A stretch of DNA of 64,000 nucleotides from Selaginella moellendorffii. Taxonomy: Eukaryota; Streptophyta; Lycopodiopsida; Selaginellales; Selaginellaceae. The position numbers were made by a program, and so were the translations under genes. Each line of letters begins with the position of its first letter. Position 1 is the first letter of the stretch. Below, in pieces: positions 46,472 through 57,459 of the stretch. The stretch is from the NCBI RefSeq assembly GCF_000143415.4, contig NW_003314280.1, positions 1,594,152-1,658,151 of the forward strand, written 5' to 3'. The notes under the pieces were generated by a model that worked only from the letters and a program-made list of their open reading frames with translations, searched no databases and was not told the DNA's origin.

Positions 46472-47520
46472 GTGACCCCTCCATCTTTCTTTCGGGAGTA
46501 TCATCAAGGGGTTCACTCGGCACCAGTTCATCCAGTGTTTATTTTTCAAGCTTGTCTTTATAACAAAAGGTCTTCTATTATTCTCTCCGTGTTGGTTGAT
46601 ACAGGTTTGAGTTTATCTTCTATTGCTCGACTTGTTGCCACACGTTGTCGTCTACACTTGCATCGTGCAGCGGAACCAATTTTCATTCTTTATGGCAACC
46701 GCTGTACACATGCATATGCACGGGATGAGGCGGACCTTGTTGTGCGTGTGGGCGATCTCGAGCTTGAGTTGCAGTCGTTAGAGGTGGTGCTGAGTCAAGC
46801 TTTTGACCTCATTCTTGGTATGGATTGGTTGCAGCGTAATCATGCCAAGTGTGACTCTGAGGCTTCTCCCCCTTGTCTCATATTTCCTTATGTTTCATCC
46901 ATTCCTCTCACTTCCATACCTCTTTGTCCCTCTACTTCTACCTCTGCTTCCATTACTTTTGTTTCCCCACTATTTCCTCCTATGTTTCCATCTTATTTTG
47001 CTCTTCCCTTTTCTGATCCCTCCGACGATATTTGTGTTGCAGTAGTTGACCGGCTCATGAAGGAGTATTCTGATCTCTTTGCCTTTGACTTATTGTCTGG
47101 AGCCAAGATTGCCACATGTCATCTGATTCCAACTAGGGATGCTCGTCCAATCAAGATTCCTGTTCGTCGTTGGTCATCAAAGGAGATCAAGATTTTACGT
47201 GCAAATGTCAAGGAGATGTTGGAGAAGAGTGTTATTCGGAAGTCGTGAAGTCCTTGGGCATGTGAACCTCATCTTATGACGAAGTTTGATGGGAGTATTC
47301 GTTTATGCATCGACTATCGTTCGTTAAACGAAGTAATGATCTTGGATGTGTACCCTCTTCCTCACACTGCTGATCTCTTGGATCGTTTGGGGCGAAGTCG
47401 TTAGTTCACCAAGCTAAATCTTGCTTCTGGGTACTGGCAAGTACCAATGGCCGAAAAAGATATTCTTAAGACTGCCTTTCGTACACCATTTAGTTTGTAT
47501 GAGTTCTTGGTGATGCCATT
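46472..47520 (+). pseudogene. Protease and RT N-terminal half of element F
   Basis: The protease active site is VDTGLSLSSIARL (about 46595) and LILGMDWLQ (about 46815). A Ser/Pro/Thr-rich spacer follows, then RT from PIKIPVRRWSSKEI. A TGA at 47246 interrupts; IRLCIDYRSLNE and SGYWQVPM follow, and FLVMPF ends at 47520, with a TAG near 47402. Beyond MPF the RT palm is missing. Confidence 0.85.
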
Positions 47521-48358
47521 TTGTCCACGCTGATCTCTCACAACCTTTCTTCATTGAGGCTGATGCCTCCGACTTTGCCATTGGTGCTGTGCTGTCTTAA
47601 CTCGGAGCAGATCAAGAATTTCATCCGGTCGCCTTCCATTCTCGGAAATTCCAGCCTGCGGAGATCAATTACAAAATCCACGATAAGGAGCTCCTTGCCA
47701 TTGTGGATTCCTTTGGAGAGTGGCGTCGTTTCTTGGAGGGGGCAGGCCATCAAACAACGGTCTAGACGGATCACAAAAATCTCAAGTACTTTGCTACTTC
47801 CTGAGTTTTGAGCCGTCGTCAAGCAAGATGGGCACAATTCCTGAGTCGGTTTGACTTTGTTATCAAGTACAGACCTGGAAAGCTTCAAGGCCTTTCTAAT
47901 GCTCTTTCAAGGCGCTCCTATCTCAGTCTCAGGCCTGGTAATCCTGCCTTCGATCAACAAGATTAGGTTATCCTCGGTCCTAATTGGCTTCAAGTTATGG
48001 CAATTTCCTTAGCCCCTCAGGACTCTTCCTTGATAGATGCAATCAAAAATGATCTTCAATCCGATGACCTCACCAGCGACATTTTCCCCCATCTTCAGGC
48101 TGGACACCCAGTGACTCCCGACTGCCGGCGATTTGATGAGTTTGAGTTCTTAGATGGCTTGTTGTACTGTGGGGAGCAACTTTATGTTCTTGAAGGTGAT
48201 GCTCGAAGGTTGGTCTTGATGGCATGCCATGATAGCCTGACTGTTGGTCACTTTGCGAAAACCTATGAGTTGGTTGCACGGGACTTTTGGTGGCCTCACA
48301 TGGATGACTACATCAAAGCTTTTGTTACCTCCTGTGACACTTGCACCTGGAATAAGGT
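47521..48358 (+). pseudogene. RNase H and integrase zinc finger of element F
   Basis: Joins directly to the RT fragment, but at RNase [46 protein letters not shown]. Then LYVLEGDARRLVLMACHDSLTVGHF and SCDTCTWNK, an H2C2 finger. The integrase core is missing; the sequence flips to a minus-strand element at about 48358. Stops at 47598, 47765 and 47803. Confidence 0.85.
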
Positions 48359-49344
48359 ACCTTGCCAAAGGCTGCCTTGAGTGTGTCAAAGGCCTGTTGG
48401 GCAGCAGTAGACCAAGAGAAGGGAACATCCTTGCGAGTGAGATGCGTGAGAGGAAAGACAATGTTAGAGTAGTGATCAATGAATTTGCAGTAGAAGTTGG
48501 CAAAGCCAAGGAAAACCTGAATGTCCGATATTAATTGTGGAGGCTCCCATTCGAGAATAGTTTTAACTTTGGTAGGATCCATCATGATACCCTTAGGAGT
48601 GACAATGTACCCAAGGAATTCCACAGACTCCTGATCGAAGGAACATTTCTCAAGCTTCGTGTAGAGGCTGTGTTCCCGCAGCTTCGCCAGCACCTTGCGT
48701 ACATGTTCATCGTACTCCTCCTGAGTTTTCGAGTAGATGAGGATGTCATCGAGGTAGACGATCACCATCTGATCAAGAAACTCCCAAAAGATGTTGTTTG
48801 CCATGTGTTGGAAAACTGCTGGAGCATTTGTCAAGCCAAACGGCATGACAGTGTACTTGAAGTGGCCATAGCGGGTTCGGAACGCAGTCTTCCATTCATC
48901 ACCAGGCCGGATCCGGATCAAGTTGTATGCTCCACGGAGGTCGATCTTAGTGAAGAAGCGGGCACCGCCGAGGCATTCCAACAGGTCCAAGATCAGGGGC
49001 AGCGGATAACGGTTCCGAACAATCACCTTGTTCAAACCTCGGTAGTCAATGACTAGCCGCAAACTCCCATCCTTCTTCTTGACAAAGAAGACAGGCGCTC
49101 CAGCTGGGGACTGCGAATGCTGAATGTACCCCAAGGCAAGGTTCTCATCCACGTACTCTTTGAGGGCCTTAAGCTTGGATAGGGACAACCCGTAGATAGG
49201 CCCCCACGGAGGTGACGCTCCTTCTTGTAAATCAATGGGACAGTCATAAGGCCGATGAATAGGCAGTACACTAGCCTTTTTCTTGTCAAACACATCCTCA
49301 AAATCATGATACTTCTCAGGAAGACTGACAAGAGAAACATGCAA
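48359..49344 (-). pseudogene. RT of Tf1/sushi-like chromovirus E1, 3' truncated
   Basis: An open frame of about 330 codons with the complete RT core: LRLVIDYRGLNK, FFTKIDLRGAYNLIRI, YTVMPFGLTNAPAVFQ, the catalytic YLDDILIYS, FLGYIVTPKGI, then FSWSTAAQQAFDTLK, where RNase H would begin. It is cut at about 48358 by element F in the opposite orientation. DLRGAYNLIRI with GLTNAPAVFQ is the wording typical of the Tf1/sushi/MAGGY branch (recalled family knowledge). The frame upstream of 49344 is interrupted. Confidence 0.9.
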
Positions 49345-49972
49345 AGAAAAAAGGAAAATAGATTCTTCATGAAGGAGTTTTTTTATAGTGATTGTGGAGA
49401 TAGGAGGAGGCGTACGACTAAATGGAATGATGAGATGAGGATACTATCCAGTGTAAGATGGAAAAGAGGAAAAAGAAGAGGGTGAAAACTTCGTAGAGTT
49501 AGGAATAGAACCCTGATTTGAGTTTAGGGAACTTTTCCTGATTCGGACTCGGTGAGTAGTAGGGGAAGCTATGGGAGATGGTGACGTGGGAGAGATGAGT
49601 TGTAATTCCTTCAAACAGATCTGAGGCTGGTGTAGTTGGAACCAAGGAAGGCTGAGCACCACAGAGGAGGACTTATTGTTGATGATGTTGAAGGTGATAT
49701 TGGTGACGATGGACCCGATGTGTACTCAAACGGGCAACATTTTCCTAAGTCCAGAAGATGGAGACACAAAATGCCCATTGATGCCTTCAACCCTTAGATC
49801 CCGTATGGTAGGAGAAAGAGGAACGTGATGTCGGGCAGCAAAGTCTGTGTCCATGAAGTAGGAAGTTGCACCCGAGTCCAGTAGCGCCAGAGTCTTGAGT
49901 CCTGATTGTCTGGTGAAAGAAAGGAGACATGGGATGCGGGAATTGGTGCTGGTTTTGATAAAAGATGGTGAG
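49345..49972 (-). pseudogene. Protease region of E1
   Basis: An active-site motif LLDSGATSYFMD lies at about 49850-49890 on the minus strand, followed by RHHVPLSP. A stop near 49725 and at least one frame change separate it from RT. The right edge is the TRIM insertion. Confidence 0.75.
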
Positions 49973-50652
49973 TGTAGCGCATGTGATCATGGGATGAGAT
50001 TTGGATATACTGTCACCATGGATCCTTGAAACCTTGGGGGATAAATGGGGATAAAATAGCCACTAAAGGCTCTCTCATCAAGCAATTGCCCCTTTTCTAG
50101 TTGGCTTAAGGGGAGAGAGATAAGATGCGCTACAGTTGGTATCAAAGTAAATAGCACGGGTTCGATTCCCATTGATTAGTAGCTACTTAAAAATATAATA
50201 TACCCTTGAGCAAGGTATACTCCTACCCCTAAAATTTGAAATCGTACATATTGGGGATCCATGCATACGTCCTTCCTCTTGTGTGGAGTATCCACAGACA
50301 AAGGTATCCACTATGGGACTGCGTTACGGGTGGATGACTAGTTGCCTCACATGGAATAGCTAGTCTACACAATGGAAGGATTGGTAAATTCAGTGCAGAA
50401 ATGGAGGTGTTGGTTCCCCTTGGCTCAGTAGGGGTTGTTAATCAATAGTCAATGAGGACATTGACATCTCTGAAAGGGGGGTGAGTGTAGCGCATGTGAT
50501 CATGGGATGAGATTTGGATATACTGTCACCGTGGATCCTTGGAACCTTAGGGGATAAATGGGGATAAACTAGCCACTAAGGGCTTTCTCATCAAGCAATT
50601 GCCCCTTTTCCAATTGGCTTAATGGGAGAGAGATAAGGTGCACTATAGTGAG
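49968..50652 (+). mobile_element. TRIM: 675-bp miniature LTR retrotransposon inside E1
   Basis: Two 162-bp LTRs (49973-50134 and 50486-50647), TGTAGCGCATGTG ... GCGCTACA (the right end decayed to CACTATA). The 5-bp target GTGAG is duplicated exactly (49968-49972, 50648-50652). TGGTATCAAAG, a tRNA-Met-type primer site, starts two bases inside the left LTR, and the purine tract GAAAGGGGGGTGAG precedes the right LTR. The 351-bp internal region is non-coding and includes GGGTTCGATTCCC, which looks like a tRNA T-arm. Confidence 0.93.
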
Positions 50653-51529
50653 GAGTTTGATAAAGAAGAAAAGTGATTTTTATTCGGGGAGTCTAAACAG
50701 ATAGCTCCTACTCTATTTGGACAAGGTCATTTCCCGAATGCAGCAGAGGTGGATCTTGAGGCAGAGTGAACTCGAGCAGTCGGGGAGGCTTCTTGGGACA
50801 CACAGCTGCTTTGTGATTAGGATCAGCACAGTAGAGGCAAAGATTATGAGATATTCGAAGTTGCTTCTTAACAGGACTCAACTTCCCTCTGATGAGTCGG
50901 GGGGTACCAAAAATATCCATTAGGACCGGAGTAGTAGGTTCAAGAGTATGCCTTGAAGACTCAAGCTGGAATTCCTGAGTCTGAGATGGGAAAACGGCGG
51001 CGCGGCAACTTTCCTGACGATGCTCAAAGAGATGATTGTTGCATCGAACAGCTTTGTTGATCATGTCCGATAGGTTTGTGGGATCCTCCATGGTGAGCAA
51101 CAAATCCTTGACACTGTTGTTGAGGCCGAAACGAAATTGATCAATCAGGGCCCACTCATCCCACTGAGTGTCCAAGGCAAGGAGTTGAAACTCTGCAGCA
51201 TAGATCGAGGCAGGACGAGACCCCTGAGAGAGACATCTCATCTTTGTGGTGGCAGCCCGAACCCGATCCGTCTCGCCAAAACATGCTCCGAGCTTCTCTT
51301 TGAATAATTGAAGATCCATCAGCTCCGGAACCACAACCCCTTTTATGCTCATCTCTAGGGGAGGAGAAAACCATGACAAAGCTGCACCTTTGAGAAACAT
51401 CCCAATCGCGCCAATTTGAGACTCGGGAGTGGGGTACCGCTGATGTTGAAGTGCGAAGATCAGCTCCATCTGGTTCAAGAATCCGCGAAGCTCCGAATGC
51501 TTGCCTAAAAATTTCACCGAGAAACTCAC
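50653..51529 (-). pseudogene. Gag of E1
   Basis: Open from about 51529 to 50708, 273 codons. Capsid-like: LRGFLNQMELIFALQ, MFLKGAALSWFSPPLE, FGETDRVRAATTKM, LDTQWDEWALIDQFRFGLN. The nucleocapsid knuckle CLYCADPNHKAAVC (CX2CX4HX4C) is near the C-terminus. It is separated from the protease by the TRIM insertion. The frame upstream of 51529 continues toward the 5' LTR with a stop near 51630. Confidence 0.88.
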
Positions 51530-51756
51530 CTTCGGTTCAGAAACTTTGCTTGATCCTTGAGCCGAAAGTGAAGCAAGCTCCTATTGCATGCAAAGAAAGG
51601 TCGCCTTCAACTCGATATTCTCAGACTAGATTTTTGCAAGGACTTCGGCAAATAAATCAGGATGGCTTGGAGACTCCATCAGCAAAGAAGAAAGAAAAGG
51701 GGGAAAAAGGCAAGGCAGTCAAACAATCAAAACGGGCTAAAGCAAAATAAAAAAAA

Positions 51757-51771
51757 CACAATCTGAATCAA
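51757..51771 (-). promoter_or_regulatory. Predicted self-priming site of E1
   Basis: TTGATTCAGATTGTG on the minus strand, two bases inside the 5' LTR. It is the exact reverse complement of CACAATCTGAATCAA in the LTR (51877 down to 51863), about 30 bases past a TATATA box, where transcription should start. It does not resemble a tRNA 3' end. Confidence 0.75.
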
Positions 51772-51773
51772 AT

Positions 51774-52160
51774 TGTCAAGACCCCCAACAAGATCAAGAC
51801 TGGAAAATGCAGAAGATAAAGAGAAAAGCTAGTGGAAATGAAGAAGAAGCCTTAGATTGGTGTTGATTCAGATTGTGGAGAAATGGAATAAGGCTAACCT
51901 ATATATACTATAGGTTGATGAAGCTCCACCACTCTTGGATCGAGGATGGCGTAAATATAGTTGAGGTCGAGGAGGCGCCATATCATCATCAGGAATGTGG
52001 CTCGAGACTCAGGAATCGTACAGGAAATCAGAGAGTCAAGAATAAGGAAGTGTCTTGAGAGTCAGGAATAGGGAAGTGTCTCAAGAGTCAGGAATGTGGT
52101 TTGCAGGTTAGGAATCCGGCTTGAGTCAGGAATATGGCAAGAATTGGGGGATTCCTGACA
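51774..52160 (-). repeat. 5' LTR (LTR-C) of E1
   Basis: 387 bp, TGTCAGGAATCCCCC ... GGGTCTTGACA on the minus strand. A TATATATAC-type box lies at about 51900-51908. The start carries several TTCCTGACTCTC repeats. Confidence 0.92.
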
Positions 52161-52164
52161 ATAA

Positions 52165-52495
52165 ACATAATACATTTTGACAAAAAGCTTTAAGATAGAA
52201 AATCAAGAGTGGGAGAGGAATTCTCAAAGAACTGCTTGAAAAACAATAAAGTAATCGATAAGCAACTCTCTAGAAAGGGAGAAAAAAACAACTAATATAT
52301 GGAAGTGTAGAGAGTGAGTCTAAAATTGAATTCAAGATTGAGGTTGAGACTAAATCTGAGATCGAGTCTGAGACCGAGTTTAAATCGGAGTCCAAGTTCG
52401 AGTTTGAGACTGAGACTAAGACCAAGACCAAATCTAAGATTGAGTCCAAGTCTGAGACCAAAACCAAATTCAAGTCTAAGTAGGAGTTTATATAG
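52165..52495 (+). mobile_element. Decayed LTR2 fragment with minisatellite
   Basis: AAAGCTTTAAGATAGAAAATCAAGAG and GGAAGTGTAGAGAGTGAGTC follow the LTR2 order. 52310-52490 is the GAGTCTGAGACC repeat with most CpG changed. Non-coding. Confidence 0.65.
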
Positions 52496-52559
52496 TGAGG
52501 CATCAATAGAACTCTACACCCTTATGACATACACATACCAAAGAGATGGTAAATAACTA

Positions 52560-53905
52560 TTTTAATCCAAATGCTAAAAGTTCACATATTTTGCGATCAT
52601 CCTTTTGAAGGTCCAAACAAGCCATTCCACCAAACCGTTTGACTATGAATGATAAGAACTCATGAAAGTGTGGTGTATCCCTAATTGAGACTTCAAAACG
52701 TGAAATGCCTCAACCATAAATGTGGGACCATTATCCAAAAGAATCTACTCTAGACAGGAATGTTGGAACACCACTCGATTCAAGAGGCAGTATCCAATAG
52801 AAGTTGCAGACATGCAAGTAAGAACACCAACTTTCACTCAGCGAGTTAAGTAGTCAAAAGCAATAATAACATCCTCATTGCCAGTAGTCAATCATAGAAA
52901 AGGTCCCATAAAATCAAATACCACCAACTCAAATAGACGGGAAATTGCAATTGATTCCAACCATCCTTCCACAACACAAGAGGGAATATTACAAGTTTGG
53001 CACCAAATGCAACTACACACATACCAGATAACATTATGTTGCATCTCTGGCCAATAAAAAGATTTGCGCAACTTCTCAGTCACATGACAATGTCCCATAT
53101 GCCCACCTAAAATAGGAGAATCATGGTAGGCATAGAGAACGTATGGAATAAAGATTGAAGGCACCATTAACCATAAATGATCATCAAGATTTGTCCCCAC
53201 ATAATAAAGAAAACTATCCTTAAGGTGATATTAAGAATATAAATGCCAAAATGGTAAGTTATCAACAAGTGATGCAAGATTCTCAAACCTATCTGAAGCC
53301 TTCGAATCCACATCTCAATCTTTTAAGCCTTATGAACCTCATGAAAAGAAGGTAAATCCTGCTCTGCACCTTGTGAACATTGAACGTTAAGTACAACAAC
53401 CACCGACGGCACAAAATCCTCATCTAAAAAATCACAAATGCAGGAACAACAAGTTTGTCAAAAATATGAGAAGAGAGCAAAAAAAGAAGAGAAACTCAAG
53501 AAAGGGCATCAGCATCAACTATAGAATTCACTGGGCGATAAACAATATCAAAATCATATATCTAAAGTTTCAAAGCCCACCAAGCAGTACAACCAATCAA
53601 GTTGTTCCATTTCAATAATGAAGTAATTGCAGCATGATCACCTTCTAATAACGTCTAAGAACCATATAAATATGTATGAAGTTTCTCAAAACACTCTTTT
53701 TCTGTCATAAAGTAGTTCACCTCTACTGTTGTAATATACAAGTGATATATATAATGAAATGGCATTGACCAAACACACTCAAGCTCTCTTGCATCAATAT
53801 ACATTTAATACCAATATCAAAAGCATCCATGCATAAAATGGAAAGTTGAGTGTAATTAGAATATGCCAAAACCGGAGGAGTTGTCAATAGCTCTTTGAGA
53901 TCCAT
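52560..53905 (-). pseudogene. Decayed Ty3/gypsy pol fragment
   Basis: On the minus strand, right to left: an RNase H start (LKELLTTPPVLAYSN ... GIKCILMQ, about 53750-53900), then decayed RNase H, then an integrase zinc finger (HDSPILGGHMGH ... SCIWCQT) and FELVVFDFMGPF at about 52900-53110, then integrase-core traces to 52560. Related to the more decayed remnant at 43430-45050. Confidence 0.75.
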
Positions 53906-55030
53906 TGTAGCGCACATGGTTTTTACCTTTTATCCTATAGTGATTTATCATAGGATAACCATGAAGTAGAACCTAAACCTTCTTTATGCCACATGACAGA
54001 TGCCACGTGTCCAAAGGATTGGTGTGGAACCCAAGTTTCAAGGCCTTGGGCCACTAAACTAAGAAATAGTGCCAAACTCCCAAGCATGGAGCCAAGGAGT
54101 GATGGAATCGAACCATGGAGCAACTCTTGAGCATGCAGCCCAAAGAGCAAAAGGATAGAAGCCCATAGTGACTTGGAATAGTTCTAGAGCAACTAGCATC
54201 CCAATGCCAGGACTAACACGCAAAACGGAGCCAAACAGAGTCTAGTGCTATTTCAGCATACTAGTGGCCTAACGTGAAGATATGAGTACTCCACCAGCTA
54301 GCATGGTGTGGAGCTTGGGCTTAGACCCAAGCCGGAGGCAGAACAAGAACAAGCACACAAGTGGGAGCTAGACTATGCCTCAGGTTGGTCGACCATGCCC
54401 GACCTACCCACTATCCCTACTATACATTTAGAACCCCCCACAACCACCCCCTTCGAGGAACACACGCTTTAGGCTTTCACCCCAAGCCTCCCTTAGTATT
54501 AGGAATTAGTCTCTGGGATAAGCTCGAAACTTACTAAATAAGGAATGGCGCTAAGATGTGAATTTGGACACGGTACAAACACTATTGTGTTCAAGCCAAT
54601 CTTTACATTCCGTAGATATGCCAAATGAGCAAATTTAGACACTTTTTATAAATAGCAATTAGGACCAAAATGAGACTAACACAAAGGGCATGATAGCAAG
54701 GGTATTTGGTAGACACGGTAAACTATCATTTAGCAAATATTGAGGGACCAATCTCAATATCGCAAGAGTTCTTGATATTAGCAAGTGCAAGCCAATGACA
54801 AGAGTTTCTCAAGCCGGGCCGAGTATGCTTAGCAAGAAACACATAGGAGTTCCTATCTTATGTTTATCCGATTTAACTGCACGGTCAATGACCAGTTTCT
54901 CAACTAGCTCAAGTGGAACTGATAACGAGTCTAGCAATACAGACCTCCTACCATCGTGGTAGTAAGGAAAGAATATCCGAAAGGACTAGCTAACAGGTAA
55001 CTTTCGATACCCAAAGTCACATTCGCAACA
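53906..55030 (-). repeat. 3' LTR (LTR1) of a truncated LARD
   Basis: 1125 bp; on the plus strand it reads TGTAGCGCACATGG ... ATTCGCAACA. The polypurine partner CTCTCCCCACCTAAGG follows at 55031. Clearly older than the copies at 32145 and 38276. Confidence 0.9.
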
Positions 55031-56419
55031 CTCTCCCCACCTAAGGAAGATTGACGTCCTCATCGATGCATACTCGAGTCTAGACCACCGCCAAGGAAAC
55101 AACTCCAAAACAAGTCACGGTGATCACACTATATGAGAAATGCACCAACTTAAATGAGTTAGGGGAACCTTTTTGTCTAATGTAGATGTGTTACTAACTC
55201 AGACACCTTCCAGCCATCGCCGACAAGGAAATGACCAACAGAGTTAGCCACCCTTGCTACTTTGGGTGTCACCCAGCTTACAAAAGTGTGATACGATATG
55301 TCCCTACCCACAGGGACATAGAGGGAGAAGCCAGGGGCCCCAACCCTCCTGAGCAAAGAAACCAAACCCGTCGGTAAGGTTTAGATAGACTAAGCAGTTA
55401 GAGTTGTTTACATGGTCATGCCCTTTTAACAGAATAAGGAATATCGACAGAGAGGCGGGTTATGTGACCAATCGATAGTAGTTACCCCATGATTAGAGAT
55501 TTCACAATGCACACAAAGTGCCGAAGCCAATCTGCCTATACTAGCCCAAACGTAAAGAATAATAGATGGACAATATCAAAGTCATAAACAATGATATCTT
55601 AGAGTCTTAATTATCAGTGAATATATCTTAGATTAGAACACAAAAGTATTCCAAGTAAGTTATCATCCGATAAACCAGTATTATAGGATAGGAACCACCA
55701 AGATCATCATAATTGAAAAACATAGGAATCACTATCTAATAAAATTCAAGAGCAAGTATATCATTAAGGAAACTCAAATGATAAAACTTTACTAACAAAG
55801 ATTGCAGATAGTATGCCAAACAATTTACCCAAGATAACTCAAAGAACACAAAGTATCATTAACCGACAAGCATAATGCTCGTGAATATATCACCCAAAGG
55901 AAATAACATTCTAATCTATTAGAACTAGCTCGAGCAACAATCAACATAACAGAATGAATGTGGTAAAACAAACAAAAATTTAGTCATGCTAAACATTGCA
56001 CTAGCCAATTTGAATAGATCCCAGTCAATAATACGAAGGAACCAGAGTTGTTTAAGCAAGTGTTGGCAACATTCTACTAATGTCTCAAACCCAAAAGACT
56101 AATCCAAAGCAAACCACAAAAAACATGTGGTATTGCAAAAAGCTATAAACCATCAAAGAAAATAACTAACAATCATGAAAGATTATCAATCATCTCATCA
56201 ATAGAGAGATGCATAATCATCATCGAAGAAAAAATTCACCATCCCGAAGAATAACAAATCATTCCATACGAACAACAATCAAGCAAAACCCTTGATAAGG
56301 ATAATCAACTATCCTAGATGATTGTCAATCATCACCAATGATTGCCAAATGCAAATACTAACTTCAACATCAAAACTATGAGCCAAAAATGCCTTCCCCC
56401 AACAACTCCAAACAAATAG
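55031..56419 (-). mobile_element. Truncated LARD internal region
   Basis: Matches 33288-34680 of the complete copy in order, then stops at about 56419, upstream of the germin-like gene. The 5' LTR is missing. Confidence 0.85.
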
Positions 56420-56610
56420 ATATTCTTCCTGGTTTATAAGTTTCCAAACTTTAGATTGTTACCTTTCACTACTTTTCTTGTTTTGAGCTCTTTCACTCAA
56501 AATCCACTACTTCAGGGTGACATGACATATTGTTGGCTCTGCATGGGTCTAAGAATGTATACGTGACCATGAGAAACAATTAAAAATGATCTCTTGATGC
56601 CATTTCTGTG

Positions 56611-56620
56611 AATAAATACC
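56611..56620 (+). promoter_or_regulatory. TATA-like box of the germin-like gene
   Basis: AATAAATACC, 76 bp before the start codon, in a short (about 270-bp) promoter bounded by a truncated LARD. Confidence 0.45.
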
Positions 56621-56695
56621 AGAGAGCAGAGCCCACCACAATTCACACCAATTAGTTCCTTCTTGAGATTTCACGACATCAAGTGTTCTATAGCA

Positions 56696-57349
56696 ATGGC
56701 TTTCATCAAAATTGTCACGGTGGCATTCTTTGTGTGCATAGCTATTAGTGGAGTTTTGGGTGATGAGGATCCTCTCCAGGATTTCTGCGTGGAGGATCCA
56801 AACTCCAATATTTTCATCAACGAAGTCCCTTGCAAAGATCCCACCACAGTCACTGCTGATGACTTCACCTCCACCATCCTGCGCCAGGGTCCAGTCACAA
56901 ACAACACATTGCGAATCCAAGTCGACTTGATCGATATTACAATGTTTCCAGGCCTCAACACACAGGGACTCTCCATTGCTTGCCTGGCATTTGGTCCATT
57001 TGGCGTGAATCCTCCACACAACCATCCTCGAGTGTTCGCGGTCATCTGGCTCCTCCAAGGACGCCTCTACGTTGGATTTGTGTCAACTTCCAACCAATTG
57101 TTTACAAAGGTTTTGCATCCAGGTGATCTGTTCATCTTTCCTAGGGGTCTCGTTCACTTCCAGCGAAACCTGGATAACTTGGACACAGTTGCGGTGGCTG
57201 TGCTTGGAAGCCAAAACCCGGGAAGGATAGACATGGCTAGAGTGTTGTTCCAGACCACACCAAACATCATGAACGAAGTTCTTGAGGCAGCTTTGCAGGT
57301 TGATGAAAATGAAATTGATAACTTACGCCATGGAGTGAGCCGCACTTGA
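56696..57349 (+). CDS. Germin-like protein, secreted cupin with an altered metal site
   Basis: 217 codons without an intron, close to the usual 210-225. The ATG at 56696 is chosen because it starts a clear signal peptide (MAFIKIVTVAFFVCIAISGVLG, cut before DEDPLQDFC); the frame extends upstream without another ATG. The two germin N-terminal cysteines are present (DFCV and VPCKDP). Cupin box 1 reads GVNPPHNHPRVFAVIWLLQG and box 2 PGDLFIFPRGLVHFQRN. Germins bind manganese through two His and a Glu in box 1 and a His in box 2. Here both box 1 His and the box 2 His are kept, but the Glu of HxHPRxxE is Ala. Family members are apoplastic hexamers acting as oxalate oxidase, superoxide dismutase or receptors. 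With one ligand missing, enzyme activity is doubtful and a binding role more likely; this is inference. AATAAA follows at 57366. Confidence 0.95.
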   Translation: MAFIKIVTVAFFVCIAISGVLGDEDPLQDFCVEDPNSNIFINEVPCKDPTTVTADDFTSTILRQGPVTNNTLRIQVDLIDITMFPGLNTQGLSIACLAFGPFGVNPPHNHPRVFAVIWLLQGRLYVGFVSTSNQLFTKVLHPGDLFIFPRGLVHFQRNLDNLDTVAVAVLGSQNPGRIDMARVLFQTTPNIMNEVLEAALQVDENEIDNLRHGVSRT

Positions 57350-57365
57350 TCCAAAGAGTCAAACT

Positions 57366-57371
57366 AATAAA
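57366..57371 (+). terminator. Possible polyadenylation signal
   Basis: AATAAA, 17 bp after the germin-like stop codon, in an AT-rich stretch. Confidence 0.4.
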
Positions 57372-57403
57372 TTTTTTACAAAAGTTTTAATTAATAAGGA
57401 AAT

Positions 57404-57459
57404 CCGATCTTAGCTCAATTGGTAGAGTGGAGGACTGTAGTGGTGCTCAGAAGTCCTTT
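57404..57459 (+). pseudogene. Truncated tRNA-Tyr (GTA)
   Basis: CCGATCTTAGCTCAATTGG gives the acceptor 5' strand and D-arm (A-box), then GGAGGACTGTAG with anticodon GTA at 57437-57439, followed by TGGTGCTCAGAAG, which resembles the intron of plant tRNA-Tyr genes. After TCCTT the T-arm and the acceptor 3' strand are missing (no GGTTCGAATCC). It cannot make a mature tRNA. It lies 55 bp after the germin-like stop. Confidence 0.75.

Noticed and set aside
48535-49056. 173-codon plus-strand frame
   Set aside because: Exactly antisense to the well-supported RT of E1.
50880-50910. Hammerhead ribozyme (CTGATGAG)
   Set aside because: The core is inside gag coding sequence and no matching GAAA segment with helices is present nearby.
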